Source: a virus. From it: 64,000 nucleotides of DNA. The stretch is taken from the IMG/VR virus record IMGVR_UViG_3300038463_000277, positions 1-64,000 of that record; one strand, 5' to 3'. Under the pieces are notes generated by a model that saw nothing but the letters and a program-made list of their open reading frames with translations, was not told the DNA's origin and made no database searches. This document shows positions 39,817-47,599 of the stretch, piece after piece (the stretch's first letter is position 1; the number at the start of each line of letters is the position of its first letter). The translations under genes and the position numbers were made by a program.

Positions 39817-40404
39817 ATGGGACGCATTCGGCTACCCAAGGGGCAAACGCCGGACGACACGGCGGCGGGGCAACGCATTCAGGCAACCGCCACGCTGCAC
39901 AACCGTGAAATGAATCGCACGGAACGCAAGTATGCCGACCATCTGCGCGAGCGGCTCATGATCGGCGAGATTCGATGGTGGGAGTACGAGGCTTGGAAGT
40001 TCCGCCTCGCGGACAACACGTATTACACGCCCGATTTCATCGTCGTCACGAACGATATGCGGATTGAGGCGCACGAGGTCAAAGCGTACTGGCCGGGGCG
40101 CGACGGCAAGCTCGGTAAGACGGGATGGACGGACGACGCCCGCGTAAAGATCAAAGTCGCGGCGGAAGAGCATCCCGTGCGTTTCATCGCGGTCACGCTC
40201 ATGCCAGATCAGCAATGGCACATTGAGCAGTTTCAGAAAGACACGGAAGAGACACCGGCACTCGAAACCGAGAGCCGTCAGCAAGAGCTGCGGCAGATCG
40301 CGGACGCGCTACACATGCCGGACGGCATGGTCAACGTGGATGGCATCGTGCGCGCCATCGCGGAACTCGATGCGGCGGCGCACACCACTAGCAGGGGAAT
40401 GTGA
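39817..40404 (+). CDS. PD-(D/E)XK endonuclease-like protein (DUF1064-like)
   Basis: 195 residues. NRTERKYADHLRERLMIGEIRWWEYEAWKFRL, then TYYTPDFIVV and IEAHEVKAYW give the E...PD...ExK layout of DUF1064/Holliday-junction-like nucleases. Likely resolves or trims recombination intermediates. Start ATG 39817. The last 60 residues are charged and variable. Confidence 0.65.
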   Translation: MGRIRLPKGQTPDDTAAGQRIQATATLHNREMNRTERKYADHLRERLMIGEIRWWEYEAWKFRLADNTYYTPDFIVVTNDMRIEAHEVKAYWPGRDGKLGKTGWTDDARVKIKVAAEEHPVRFIAVTLMPDQQWHIEQFQKDTEETPALETESRQQELRQIADALHMPDGMVNVDGIVRAIAELDAAAHTTSRGM

Positions 40405-40414
40405 GAGGAACCCA

Positions 40415-40807
40415 ATGGAAGCGAATGTACCGCGTCAGGAACTAAGCCTCTTTGACATTTGCCGGGGAGCCGTGCCGGAAGTTTTCGCGCGCGAGCTGGC
40501 GGAAGTGTTGGAGAACATTGCGGACGTGAATACCTCGGCGAGCGGCAAGCGGCGCATCGTGCTCACCTTCGAATTTACGCCCTACCCGGATCGCTCGGCG
40601 TTCTCGTGCTCGCTGCAATGCAAGAGCGGGCTCGCGTCGGTCGAGGCTATCGACGGCATCGGCTACCTCGTCAAGACGGGCGGCAAGATCACGGCCTACT
40701 CGAAAGACATCCGGCAGCAATCGCTCTGGGATAAGGACGACGACGCAACGGCGAAGGACGGCAAGAGCGCCGGGGCCGGGGACAAGGTTGTAGGGATTGG
40801 ATCATGA
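40415..40807 (+). CDS. Unknown 130-residue recombination-operon protein
   Basis: 130 residues from ATG 40415. KRRIVLTFEFTPYPDRSAFSCSLQCKSGLASVEAI suggests a beta-rich core; Asp/Lys-rich end. No family recognised; seen in similar place in related-looking phage operons, between nuclease and small membrane genes. Confidence 0.55.
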   Translation: MEANVPRQELSLFDICRGAVPEVFARELAEVLENIADVNTSASGKRRIVLTFEFTPYPDRSAFSCSLQCKSGLASVEAIDGIGYLVKTGGKITAYSKDIRQQSLWDKDDDATAKDGKSAGAGDKVVGIGS

Positions 40808-40896
40808 GGACGGCGGAAGGCGTCATCTGGTTCCTGCTCGTCATCCTGTGCGCGGGCACCGTATTGGTTGCCTGCATTCTTGCGACGCAGCCATGA
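40804..40896 (+). CDS. Tiny single-span membrane peptide
   Basis: 30 residues; ATG overlaps previous stop (ATGA). EGVIWFLLVILCAGTVLVAC is a hydrophobic segment. Its own stop overlaps the next ATG. Function unknown. Confidence 0.45.
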   Translation: MRTAEGVIWFLLVILCAGTVLVACILATQP

Positions 40897-41162
40897 GCAT
40901 TGGCTTACATGACGCGCTGTTGCTCGCGGTCGATGTACTGCGGGAAGACCAAAGCAATTGGCGCACTTGTTGCGTAGTCGCTACGTACCAAGAGCGCAAG
41001 CAGGCTGCCGACGTGCTGCGCATGTTCCTCGGCAGGAAACGCCGAGAGTCCAAACTTTCAATGCGGAAAATCCGCGAGGAGAAGAAAAATGGCAACAAAA
41101 AACCTGTTCGAGTACGCGATTCTTCATCAGCCAAAAGCCACGCGCGACGCGCAAGGCAATGA
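40893..41162 (+). CDS. Small basic helical protein
   Basis: 89 residues from ATG 40893. ALLLAVDVLREDQSNWRTCC then a very basic tail rich in Lys/Arg. It overlaps the next gene (41089) by 74 bases in another frame, so the last 25 residues may be unimportant. Function unknown. Confidence 0.45.
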   Translation: MSIGLHDALLLAVDVLREDQSNWRTCCVVATYQERKQAADVLRMFLGRKRRESKLSMRKIREEKKNGNKKPVRVRDSSSAKSHARRARQ

Positions 41163-41310
41163 CACCACACCCGACACCACGATTCTGAAACCGATCACGC
41201 CGGTACTCGCGGCCTGCGAGAACGACGTGAAGATTCTCGCGGCGCGCGCCATCGACGAAAAGCATTTGCAGCACCTTGATGAAGTGGTCATCATCGTCCG
41301 CCCTTTATAG
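41089..41310 (+). CDS. Small alpha/beta protein
   Basis: 73 residues: FEYAILHQPKATRDAQGNDTTPDTTILKPITPVLAACENDVKILAARAI. GGAGAAGA ribosome site. The pattern resembles small phage proteins of unknown role. Confidence 0.55.
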   Translation: MATKNLFEYAILHQPKATRDAQGNDTTPDTTILKPITPVLAACENDVKILAARAIDEKHLQHLDEVVIIVRPL

Positions 41311-41318
41311 CCCCCGGC

Positions 41319-41609
41319 TTGCCCGCGATGTGGATACAGCCGGGAGCGGCGGCGAAGCAGAGACCGGGGGCATTGATACGGGCGAACGACATGCAGAAGC
41401 TCGAAATGCAAAAGCTCGGGCAGGCACTCGGACAGAACGCGCTCGGGATGCAAGGCGGGCAGCTCGGGCAGCAAGGTTGGCCCGTGCAAACGGTTAAGAA
41501 CTGCAACGTCAACACTGTCTACACAACAACCGGCTCGGGCTCGGGCTTGCTCGCGCGCACCGTGGCCGCTACCAGTAACCGCTATAACGCCGCGTCGATC
41601 AAGGGGTAA
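41319..41609 (+). CDS. Gln/Gly-rich small protein
   Basis: 96 residues (ATG 41319 or 41328). Gln/Gly-rich centre (LGQALGQNALGMQGGQLGQQ) like virion proteins at 58565-59140, but placed in the early operon. Function unknown. Confidence 0.45.
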   Translation: MPAMWIQPGAAAKQRPGALIRANDMQKLEMQKLGQALGQNALGMQGGQLGQQGWPVQTVKNCNVNTVYTTTGSGSGLLARTVAATSNRYNAASIKG

Positions 41610-41614
41610 GTGCC

Positions 41615-42451
41615 ATGGGATACGCAGCCGACCAAGAAATCAGGGACCGCGCGCGGGCGCGTGGCGACTCTTACAAACTCGAACCCGTACCGGAAGAAAG
41701 GAATTCTATGCTTCGTGAAGCAATCGACAAAATTCTCAATCTCGCTCAGCCGGAGCGGTGGGAAGTAGACGACGGGCGTGTCTACACGAGCCGCCCCATG
41801 ACCGAAGTTCTCAAACCCCTCTTGCCGCCGATCCACGTGCAAACTCTCACCGGGCTCGCCGAGCTGTACGAGCTGCAATGCGATGAGGGCACGCTCGAAG
41901 GGCCGGATGAGGGCGGTCTCATCATCCACGTTACGGGCCATGACAGGGTAAGCGTCATCACGCGCGGAGCCGACGAATGGAGCCGACGCACGGAGTACGT
42001 GCGCGCCAAGGTTCCCGATGGAGTGCAGCATTTCCGATTCGGTCAGTACCTCGAACCGGATGACTTTATCGTCGGCCTGCAAACTCTCTTCGAAGCCGGG
42101 CCGAAGCTCGGCGACCACTATCGACTGCTCAAACTCGTTTCCAACCTCTCCGCCGAGGCGGTCACCATCGCGAGCGACGACGGCTATTCGCAGACGGTTG
42201 CGACGCGGCAAGGCGTAGTCATGAAGGCAGAAGAGAAGATCGCGCCGCGCGTGAAGCTCTCACCCTATCGCACCTTCCGCGAGATTGAGCAACCGACTAG
42301 CGAGTTTGTGCTGCGGTTGAAATCGCGGCAGAACCAAACGCCCATGGTCGCGCTCTTCGAAGCTGACGGCGGCGAGTGGATGAATACCGCCGTGCTCAGC
42401 ATCAAGAAGTGGCTCGGGGACAAACTCAAAGACGCCGATATTGTGGCCTAA
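41615..42451 (+). CDS. Unknown 278-residue protein
   Basis: 278 residues. Globular alpha/beta, SRPMTEVLKPLLPPIHVQTLTGLAELYELQ, then LKLVSNLSAEAVTIASDDGYSQTVATRQGVVMKAEEKI. It recalls phage DUF2303/YfdQ-type proteins in length and order but I cannot confirm it. Strong start context. Confidence 0.55.
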   Translation: MGYAADQEIRDRARARGDSYKLEPVPEERNSMLREAIDKILNLAQPERWEVDDGRVYTSRPMTEVLKPLLPPIHVQTLTGLAELYELQCDEGTLEGPDEGGLIIHVTGHDRVSVITRGADEWSRRTEYVRAKVPDGVQHFRFGQYLEPDDFIVGLQTLFEAGPKLGDHYRLLKLVSNLSAEAVTIASDDGYSQTVATRQGVVMKAEEKIAPRVKLSPYRTFREIEQPTSEFVLRLKSRQNQTPMVALFEADGGEWMNTAVLSIKKWLGDKLKDADIVA

Positions 42452-42477
42452 CCCAAAACCCGAAAGGAACTCACCTT

Positions 42478-42639
42478 ATGAAAGCACCGTTCCACTTGAT
42501 TCTGATAGTCCTCGCGATGTTGCTGTTTTTGCTCGCTGGCCTCGGAGACTTTCTCGCGGGCGGCCCGTGGGCGTGGACCTATCGCCTGATCGCGTGGGGG
42601 CTGTTCTGTTGGGCACTGAGCGAGATTGTGACCACGTAA
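42478..42639 (+). CDS. Two-span small membrane protein
   Basis: 53 residues from ATG 42478 with AAGGAA upstream. Hydrophobic ILIVLAMLLFLLAGLGDFLAG and WAWTYRLIAWGLFCWALSEI. Holin-like size but no lysin gene is near. Confidence 0.5.
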   Translation: MKAPFHLILIVLAMLLFLLAGLGDFLAGGPWAWTYRLIAWGLFCWALSEIVTT

Positions 42640-42687
42640 ACGAGTGTAGTTAGTAAGTCAAATCAAAAGCAGGAAAGGACAACAAAG

Positions 42688-43074
42688 ATGGCGAACAAAA
42701 AGTATTGGGACGACAACATGGAACTCCATCGCAACGCGCAGCTCGACCTCGAATCGGTCCTCGCGCTCAAACTCATCGAGCATTGGGGCCTGATCGCAGG
42801 CAAGCCGAGCGGCAAAGAAGACAGCGCGGGGCGGGCAATCCTCGCGCTACAAACTCCCGAGGAACTCGTCGAGCGGGCGTTCATAACCGCTGGCCTCTTC
42901 ATCGCGGAAGCAGAAAAGCGGGACGGCATCAAGCCACTACCGCCGATGAAAGAGCGGATCGACATCATGGCCGAAATGCAATGCGCGCGCTTCGATGCAG
43001 CGTTTGACCGACGGCACGAGAACGCACGTCCCGCCAATGAGGAACCAGTACAGGCGCAGACGCAACCTGACTAA
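42688..43074 (+). CDS. Unknown helical protein
   Basis: 128 residues, helical and charged (LDLESVLALKLIEHWGLIAGKPSGK). GGAAAGGACAAC ribosome site. Function unknown. The strong terminator that follows closes this transcription unit. Confidence 0.5.
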   Translation: MANKKYWDDNMELHRNAQLDLESVLALKLIEHWGLIAGKPSGKEDSAGRAILALQTPEELVERAFITAGLFIAEAEKRDGIKPLPPMKERIDIMAEMQCARFDAAFDRRHENARPANEEPVQAQTQPD

Positions 43075-43098
43075 CAGTTTCCGGTTCATACCGGAAAA

Positions 43099-43170
43099 GG
43101 GTGAGCCGGGGAAGGGAGCGCGGTGACTGGCAAGCTGCCGCGCTTCTGGGGCTCACCCAAAGTTTTCTAA
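43099..43170 (+). terminator. Large compound terminator hairpin
   Basis: GGGTGAGCC (43099-43107) pairs with GGCTCACCC (43150-43158), and inside GCGCGG (43118-43123) with CCGCGC (43138-43143); AAAGTTTTCTAA follows. The tail matches that at 33801-33816. A CCGG/CCGG hairpin stands just before (43081-43094). About 100 bp to the next gene show nothing else. Confidence 0.6.
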
Positions 43171-43272
43171 TCCTCGGGTTCATTCGAGTGGCCCGATGGT
43201 TGGGATAGTGAGCGGGTCGAGGGGGCGGGTTCACTGGCCCGTTCCCTTCGCTCACAGAAAAGGAAAATTCTC

Positions 43273-44241
43273 ATGCTGCTGAAAGATCGCTTCATCGCTG
43301 CCGGGTTTACCGGCAAACTTCTCTGTCACGTCATGGGCTGGTTCGGAGACGGCAACATTCACAGAATGAATCGCTATCAATCGAACGACCCGTATGTGAT
43401 CGCGCACCAACTGGAATGTATGCAAGCCGTCGGCATCGACGGCGTGATTTTCACGTGGCAGGGGCCGCTCGCACCCTTCCAGCACGAAACCGCGCAGATT
43501 ATGGCCGTCGAGTGTGGCGAGCGCAATATGCCCTTCGTCCTGCTCCTCGATCCATGGGCCGCGAAGCTCGGCAAGAACTTTCAGGCGTTGGCGTCGTCGT
43601 CGGCTGTCGTCCACGTGCCGAGGCGCAAGACCTTGACCGAGCCCGCCATCATGTCGGCGCACCGGAAGGAACTCGCCGCGCTGGGGCAAGTGCCGAACTA
43701 CACCGCGAACGTCACCGACGCGCTCAACGATCCAACCTCGCAGGCAATGCTCAACTCGTTCGCCTACGTCCCCGAAAAGTACGTTCTCGATTTTGGAACC
43801 GGGGCCAACCTCGCGACACTCGGGACCACGTTCCCGGCGCTCAAGTTCCTCGCCATGGATCAGGGCTTCTCGTGGATTTCTATCCCGACGACCACTCCCG
43901 TTTCTGGATTGAACGCGGTCGCGGTCTCGGCGCTCGCTGGGTTCAACAAGAATCCGGCGATGAAGATACCCGGCCTATGCAGGAACTTCATGGACTCCGG
44001 TATGCCGACGCCCGCAGGCGTGCAGCTCGCGCAATGGACCGGCAGCCGAGACTTTAGTCAGTCGGTTTGGGGCGGGATGCCTGCGCGCGTCCTAGACGGT
44101 CAGGCGGGGCATCTGTTCTTCGATCAGCTCGCTGTGACGCCCTCGGCGATAGCTTACGCGGCGCTCGTAACGTGGAACGACCACGACGAGCAGACGGAAA
44201 TCGAGAGCTTTTGCTCCATGCTCGCGGGAATCCAGATTTAA
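43273..44241 (+). CDS. Glycoside-hydrolase-like TIM-barrel protein (GH71/99-type)
   Basis: 322 residues; AGGAAA 7 nt before ATG. HVMGWFGDGNIHRMNRYQSNDPYVIAHQLECMQAVGIDGVIFTWQGPLAP resembles the start of GH71/GH99-type barrels, and AALVTWNDHDEQTEIES near the end matches the TWND(x)xEGTEIE loop of such enzymes with an acidic pair that can serve as catalytic residues. No signal peptide. In the early rightward region, so it may not be a tail depolymerase; a role against host or competitor polysaccharide is open. Confidence 0.6.
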   Translation: MLLKDRFIAAGFTGKLLCHVMGWFGDGNIHRMNRYQSNDPYVIAHQLECMQAVGIDGVIFTWQGPLAPFQHETAQIMAVECGERNMPFVLLLDPWAAKLGKNFQALASSSAVVHVPRRKTLTEPAIMSAHRKELAALGQVPNYTANVTDALNDPTSQAMLNSFAYVPEKYVLDFGTGANLATLGTTFPALKFLAMDQGFSWISIPTTTPVSGLNAVAVSALAGFNKNPAMKIPGLCRNFMDSGMPTPAGVQLAQWTGSRDFSQSVWGGMPARVLDGQAGHLFFDQLAVTPSAIAYAALVTWNDHDEQTEIESFCSMLAGIQI

Positions 44242-44244
44242 GGA

Positions 44245-44718
44245 ATGGCTATGGGCGATCAAGGGAATCTGTTCGAGGAGCGGATGCCGGTAAGGTTTGC
44301 GGTGCGCGTGTCGGTGCCAAGGCTGTCGGTGCCAAGGCGCGAGCCGCCGCAAACTAGCCGAGCTATCGACATTCAGCGCCCCTTGCCGCGCGAGGCGCAC
44401 AAAGCTATCGCCGAGGGTATGGCGATGGCCGATGCTGGCGCGAACGAGCTTTGGAAGGCGGCCTTCCGCACCCTGATCCTCGACGTTGCTCATCGCATGG
44501 ATTTCTTCACGGTTGACGATTTGCTCGACGAAGCGGACGCGCATCCCCTGCCAGCAAACACGGGCAACCTGTCAGCGATAGGCCCGTTGGTGCGCGAAGC
44601 CGTGCGCAACGGCGTCATCGTTTTCACCGGCAGAGTGCAACGCTCCCGGCGAGCCGTCAAACATGGGATTACTCACCGAATTTGGCAATCTCAAGTTCGA
44701 GGGAAGGCAGCGGCGTGA
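44245..44718 (+). CDS. Winged-helix-like phage protein
   Basis: 157 residues. GANELWKAAFRTLILDVAHRMDFFTVDDLLDEADAHPLPANTGNLSAIGPLVREAVRNGVIVFTG (about 65-130) fits a winged helix of the type seen in many phage early proteins; the end KHGITHRIWQS is a conserved-looking tail. May regulate or take part in replication; function not known. Confidence 0.55.
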   Translation: MAMGDQGNLFEERMPVRFAVRVSVPRLSVPRREPPQTSRAIDIQRPLPREAHKAIAEGMAMADAGANELWKAAFRTLILDVAHRMDFFTVDDLLDEADAHPLPANTGNLSAIGPLVREAVRNGVIVFTGRVQRSRRAVKHGITHRIWQSQVRGKAAA

Positions 44719-44798
44719 AGAAAATTATCAAACTCCCAGCTCGGCGACGGCGCGCGGATCGCGAGATACCCGCGCCGAAGCCAAAGAAGGCAGCATGA
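44715..44798 (+). CDS. Short basic peptide
   Basis: 27 residues from GTG 44715; GTGA overlap at the start and ATGA at the end, so well placed between two genes. Highly basic (LPARRRRADREI), so may bind nucleic acid. Function unknown. Confidence 0.45.
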   Translation: MKKIIKLPARRRRADREIPAPKPKKAA

Positions 44799-45085
44799 AG
44801 ACTGACATTTACAGCGTGAAGTGTTTCGAGTGCGGAACGGTGATAGCAGAGGTCGCCGGTGCCCGCTCTCAAGTGCGCGCTCACCTGAAAGCGCAAGGGT
44901 GGGACGTGGCGATTCCATATTTCGCGGTCGTGCCAGCGGGCGAGGCTCGCGAAGCAAAACGAACTCACGCGCGGCAAACCGTCGATATTTGTCCGCCGTG
45001 CCAGCAAACGCGGATCAATCGAGCGTGTTTGGCGCTCCAGAAGTATTACGAAGAGGGGCGGCATGAAACCCACACAAAAATATAA
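44795..45085 (+). CDS. Zinc-type small protein
   Basis: 96 residues from ATG 44795. CFECG near 10 and CPPCQQ near 71 suggest one zinc site; between them a helical region. Overlaps the HTH gene by 23 bases. Function unknown. Confidence 0.5.
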   Translation: MKTDIYSVKCFECGTVIAEVAGARSQVRAHLKAQGWDVAIPYFAVVPAGEAREAKRTHARQTVDICPPCQQTRINRACLALQKYYEEGRHETHTKI

Positions 45086-45272
45086 CGCCCGGCAAATCGC
45101 GAAGCTCTATGCGGTGTCCTACGGCACCGCTCGCAATTGGATTATGAAGCTAAACGGCGACGATGCGGCGATGGGAGTGAATAAGCTCAAGGGGCGCGGA
45201 AAGCGCCCTTATCGCCTGCGGAGACTCGACGACTCGCAAATGGCGGAACTCGATTCGCTCATCAACGGCTAG
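45063..45272 (+). CDS. Small HTH protein, possible excisionase or regulator
   Basis: 69 residues. ARQIAKLYAVSYGTARNWIMKLNGDDAAMG is a winged/MerR-type HTH of the sort found in recombination directionality factors. Its stop lies 4 bp into the convergent integrase gene, a common place for excisionase genes. Role in excision is inferred. Confidence 0.6.
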   Translation: MKPTQKYNARQIAKLYAVSYGTARNWIMKLNGDDAAMGVNKLKGRGKRPYRLRRLDDSQMAELDSLING

Positions 45273-46702
45273 GCGCTTTCCTTTTCGAGTGCCAACATGC
45301 GATCCAGCTCCGCCACGTCTTTTTCGGATTGCTGTAAGCTCTCTAGGTCTTCGTTGCTCCATGTCCGACGATTCGCCTGATTCGCCTTTTCCTGCAACCG
45401 CGTTGAGAATTTGTAATAGTGTTTGCGCACCACGTCGGGCGTGTCGCCGATTAGGGTCGCAACCTCGGGAACATCCGCGCCCTTGAGGAAAAGGTTTTCG
45501 ACAAACGAGTAGCGGAAGTTATGGAAGGTTGGCCAGTTCGGTTGATCGTATTCATCGACGCCCATGTCCTCGCGTACCATCTTCTCATCGAGAAACTCGC
45601 GCAGCCGCACGAACGACTTTTGCCAAGTGTCGGCGGCGTTCGTGACCTCGCCCGATCCCGCCCAAAAGAAATAATCCTTGTGGGTGTTGGTCGTCGGCAC
45701 GTCCATCAACTCTTTCGCGAACTTCGGCGAGATTTCGACATAGACCGGGTTGCCTGTTTTTTGGCGGTTCACGTCAAAGAAGAAATGGTGCCGCACTTTC
45801 TTTAGGCGATCCCGGCGCGCGGTGAAGGCGTCAGTGAGCGCGAATCCCGTCCTGTACATCAATTCGCAACCGATCTTCATGCGCTGCCCGAAGCCCGCAA
45901 CCGATTTCTGGTTTGGGGTTTTAATCGACGCTCCGAGATGTCCCCACGCCGCGAGGATGGCTTTGTAGAGGCGCGGAGTAAGCGGCCTGCGCTCGCGCGG
46001 TTTCCTGCTCTTGCCGCGCACCTTGAGAAAACGCGCGGGGTTGTCCTTCGAGACCAACTTTTCGCCTCTGCGGGTCCGCACCGGCAAGAATTGCTGCGTG
46101 CTTTCGATCCAGTTGCGCGCGATACAAAAATCAAAAAACGCGATCAAAAAACCTTTTCGCTTTTCCTTGGTGAAGCCTGACATCTGCTTTTGCTTTCCGT
46201 CCGGGCCGAGTGGCATCGAGGTTTCCCATGTCTTCTGGAACTCATCGAGGAAATCAACCGTCACGTCATTGGGGGTCGCGACGTTCTTCTCTTCGGCGAA
46301 GGCTTTTAGTTTGCGATGCAGAGACTCGTATTTCACGAGGTCTCTGATTCCCTCGCCGCTTCTCTTCGAGTCGATGAATTTCAAGAACGCATCCGAGAGA
46401 GGGATCGCGATGACGCCCGGTCTGGCTCGCTCCGCTGCCTCTTGCAATTTGCGAGCGCGGGCGGTTTCTGGATCGTGGTACTTCATCCACTCCTTCGCGC
46501 GAGTGCGGGCCATCTCCCAGCTCTCCGTACCTGCGGGAGCACGGAGTCTTCCCGGCGCGATATAGAAACTCTTTGGGCAATCGCAATCTTTTTCGCGTTC
46601 GGTTTTCGGGTGCTTACATTCCGGGCGATGCTGTTTGACGATGACGGAAAACTCGGGGCGGACATTGAAGACCAATTTTTTCAGGTCGAGTTTAGCTCTC
46701 AT
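45269..46702 (-). CDS. Tyrosine-family integrase
   Basis: 477 residues. N-terminal CPECKHPKT..CDCPK zinc-like arm-binding domain, SAM-like core-binding region (about 115-215), catalytic domain with KTG near 340 (NRQKTGNPVYVEIS), HNFRYSF (His/Arg of HxxR) and KHYYKF (Tyr). However the first catalytic Arg position in the usual TGLR box reads TGFALTD, so an Arg-to-Ala change may impair activity; the second His is also replaced (GDTPD). Catalyses site-specific integration at attP. Start ATG 46702, with the GGAG inside a hairpin. Confidence 0.8.
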   Translation of the reverse strand: MRAKLDLKKLVFNVRPEFSVIVKQHRPECKHPKTEREKDCDCPKSFYIAPGRLRAPAGTESWEMARTRAKEWMKYHDPETARARKLQEAAERARPGVIAIPLSDAFLKFIDSKRSGEGIRDLVKYESLHRKLKAFAEEKNVATPNDVTVDFLDEFQKTWETSMPLGPDGKQKQMSGFTKEKRKGFLIAFFDFCIARNWIESTQQFLPVRTRRGEKLVSKDNPARFLKVRGKSRKPRERRPLTPRLYKAILAAWGHLGASIKTPNQKSVAGFGQRMKIGCELMYRTGFALTDAFTARRDRLKKVRHHFFFDVNRQKTGNPVYVEISPKFAKELMDVPTTNTHKDYFFWAGSGEVTNAADTWQKSFVRLREFLDEKMVREDMGVDEYDQPNWPTFHNFRYSFVENLFLKGADVPEVATLIGDTPDVVRKHYYKFSTRLQEKANQANRRTWSNEDLESLQQSEKDVAELDRMLALEKESA

Positions 46703-46705
46703 GGC

Positions 46706-46729
46706 GGGTGCTCCTATCTAGGAACACCC
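46706..46729 (-). promoter_or_regulatory. Hairpin hiding the integrase ribosome site
   Basis: GGGTGCTCC (46706-46714) and GGAACACCC (46721-46729) form an inverted repeat with one mismatch and a 6-nt loop. On the minus strand the GGAG of the integrase ribosome site lies in the last arm, so translation may be gated or a repressor may bind here. Confidence 0.5.
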
Positions 46730-46741
46730 TATCACGATTGC

Positions 46742-46918
46742 GTCCGTCTTGTGTCTATCGAAAGTAACAAACTCTCGATTTCAGCCAAAAAGAAGTGTTG
46801 CGGGGGGTGGATTTGAACTCCGAACATGCTTTTAGAATGTGCAAGTTACTGAAAACACGTTTTGAATGATTTCAAAGATTGCAATAATTGCAGCCACGTG
46901 TGTCCGTCCTGTGTCTAT
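46742..46918. other. attP: attP-like region: direct repeats around a tRNA 3'-end-like core
   Basis: 46742-46758 and 46902-46918 are 16/17-identical direct repeats (GTCCGTCyTGTGTCTAT), as expected of integrase arm sites. Between them 46797-46829 reads on the minus strand like the 3' third of a tRNA (GTTCGGAGTTCAAATCC then CCCCCGCAA). Adjacent to the integrase start, and no functional tRNA can be folded, so this looks like a core site copied from a host tRNA gene. Confidence 0.6.
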
Positions 46919-46920
46919 GC

Positions 46921-47208
46921 TCAATACTTCCCCAACACTGCTCTCGCGATGGCCTGCGCCTTCTCGCTTTCTTCGAGCACGGGGCGAGCTTCGTCCATGG
47001 TCTTGAACTTGGTCGCCATGTCTTCGTACTGCCACGCGGTCGAACCGCATATGCCGCAGTGCGGGTTCGCGAGCTGCCGGTCGAGCGCCGCCTGCACAAC
47101 CTCGCGGAAACCTTGCATCGCTTCTTCGGGAGAGATGTCGGCGGGATCGTAGGCCATGCCGAAGATGCAGTGCCGGTCGGGGCACAGGCATTGGATGACG
47201 TGAATCAT
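46921..47208 (-). CDS. Small Cys/His protein with helical tail
   Basis: 95 residues from ATG 47208. VIQCLCPDRHCIFGMAYDP then CGICGS near 56-61 form two Cys clusters; the end is helical. Overlaps its upstream neighbour by ATGA. Function unknown. Confidence 0.6.
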   Translation of the reverse strand: MIHVIQCLCPDRHCIFGMAYDPADISPEEAMQGFREVVQAALDRQLANPHCGICGSTAWQYEDMATKFKTMDEARPVLEESEKAQAIARAVLGKY

Positions 47209-47450
47209 TTGCCCTCCTCCGTCTCGCGCAACACTTCGACGACTTGCAGGCGGCAGAAATAGATTTTCTTTCCGTAGAGCGCCGCTTGCTCCTCGGCCTG
47301 AGTCCAATACTTCGCGAGCTTCTCGCGGTCAATCGCGACCATGGGGATGCAGCCAGCGGGGACGATGCCCTGCTTGAGCCCGATCTTTCCCGAGCCGAAT
47401 TCATCCTCGCCGATCCATGCGAAGACTTCGAGCGCCGTGAGGTTGGTCAT
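47205..47450 (-). CDS. Small unknown protein
   Basis: 81 residues from ATG 47450. LEVFAWIGEDEFGSGKIGLKQGIVPAGCIPMVAI, then a charged helix. No motif recognised. ATGA overlaps on both sides. Confidence 0.55.
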   Translation of the reverse strand: MTNLTALEVFAWIGEDEFGSGKIGLKQGIVPAGCIPMVAIDREKLAKYWTQAEEQAALYGKKIYFCRLQVVEVLRETEEGK

Positions 47451-47599
47451 TTGAGAATCCTCCAGACTGCGAACGCGGCGACGGTGAGACAGATACCGCA
47501 AAACAATCCTCGGAGAAACCCGAGCGTGCGCGGATGCCATTCGCGAAAGTCGTCGTAACCCGCGAGCATGATGTCGAGTTGGCGACGGAGCCAGATCAT
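47447..47599 (-). CDS. Small single-span membrane protein
   Basis: 50 residues from ATG 47599. WHPRTLGFLRGLFCGICLTVAAFAVWRILK contains one hydrophobic helix at the C-terminus. Function unknown. Confidence 0.5.
   Translation of the reverse strand: MIWLRRQLDIMLAGYDDFREWHPRTLGFLRGLFCGICLTVAAFAVWRILK

Noticed and set aside
46797-46829. Possible functional tRNA near the integrase
   Set aside because: Only a 3'-third-like segment; no acceptor 5' strand or complete anticodon arm; better explained as an att core.
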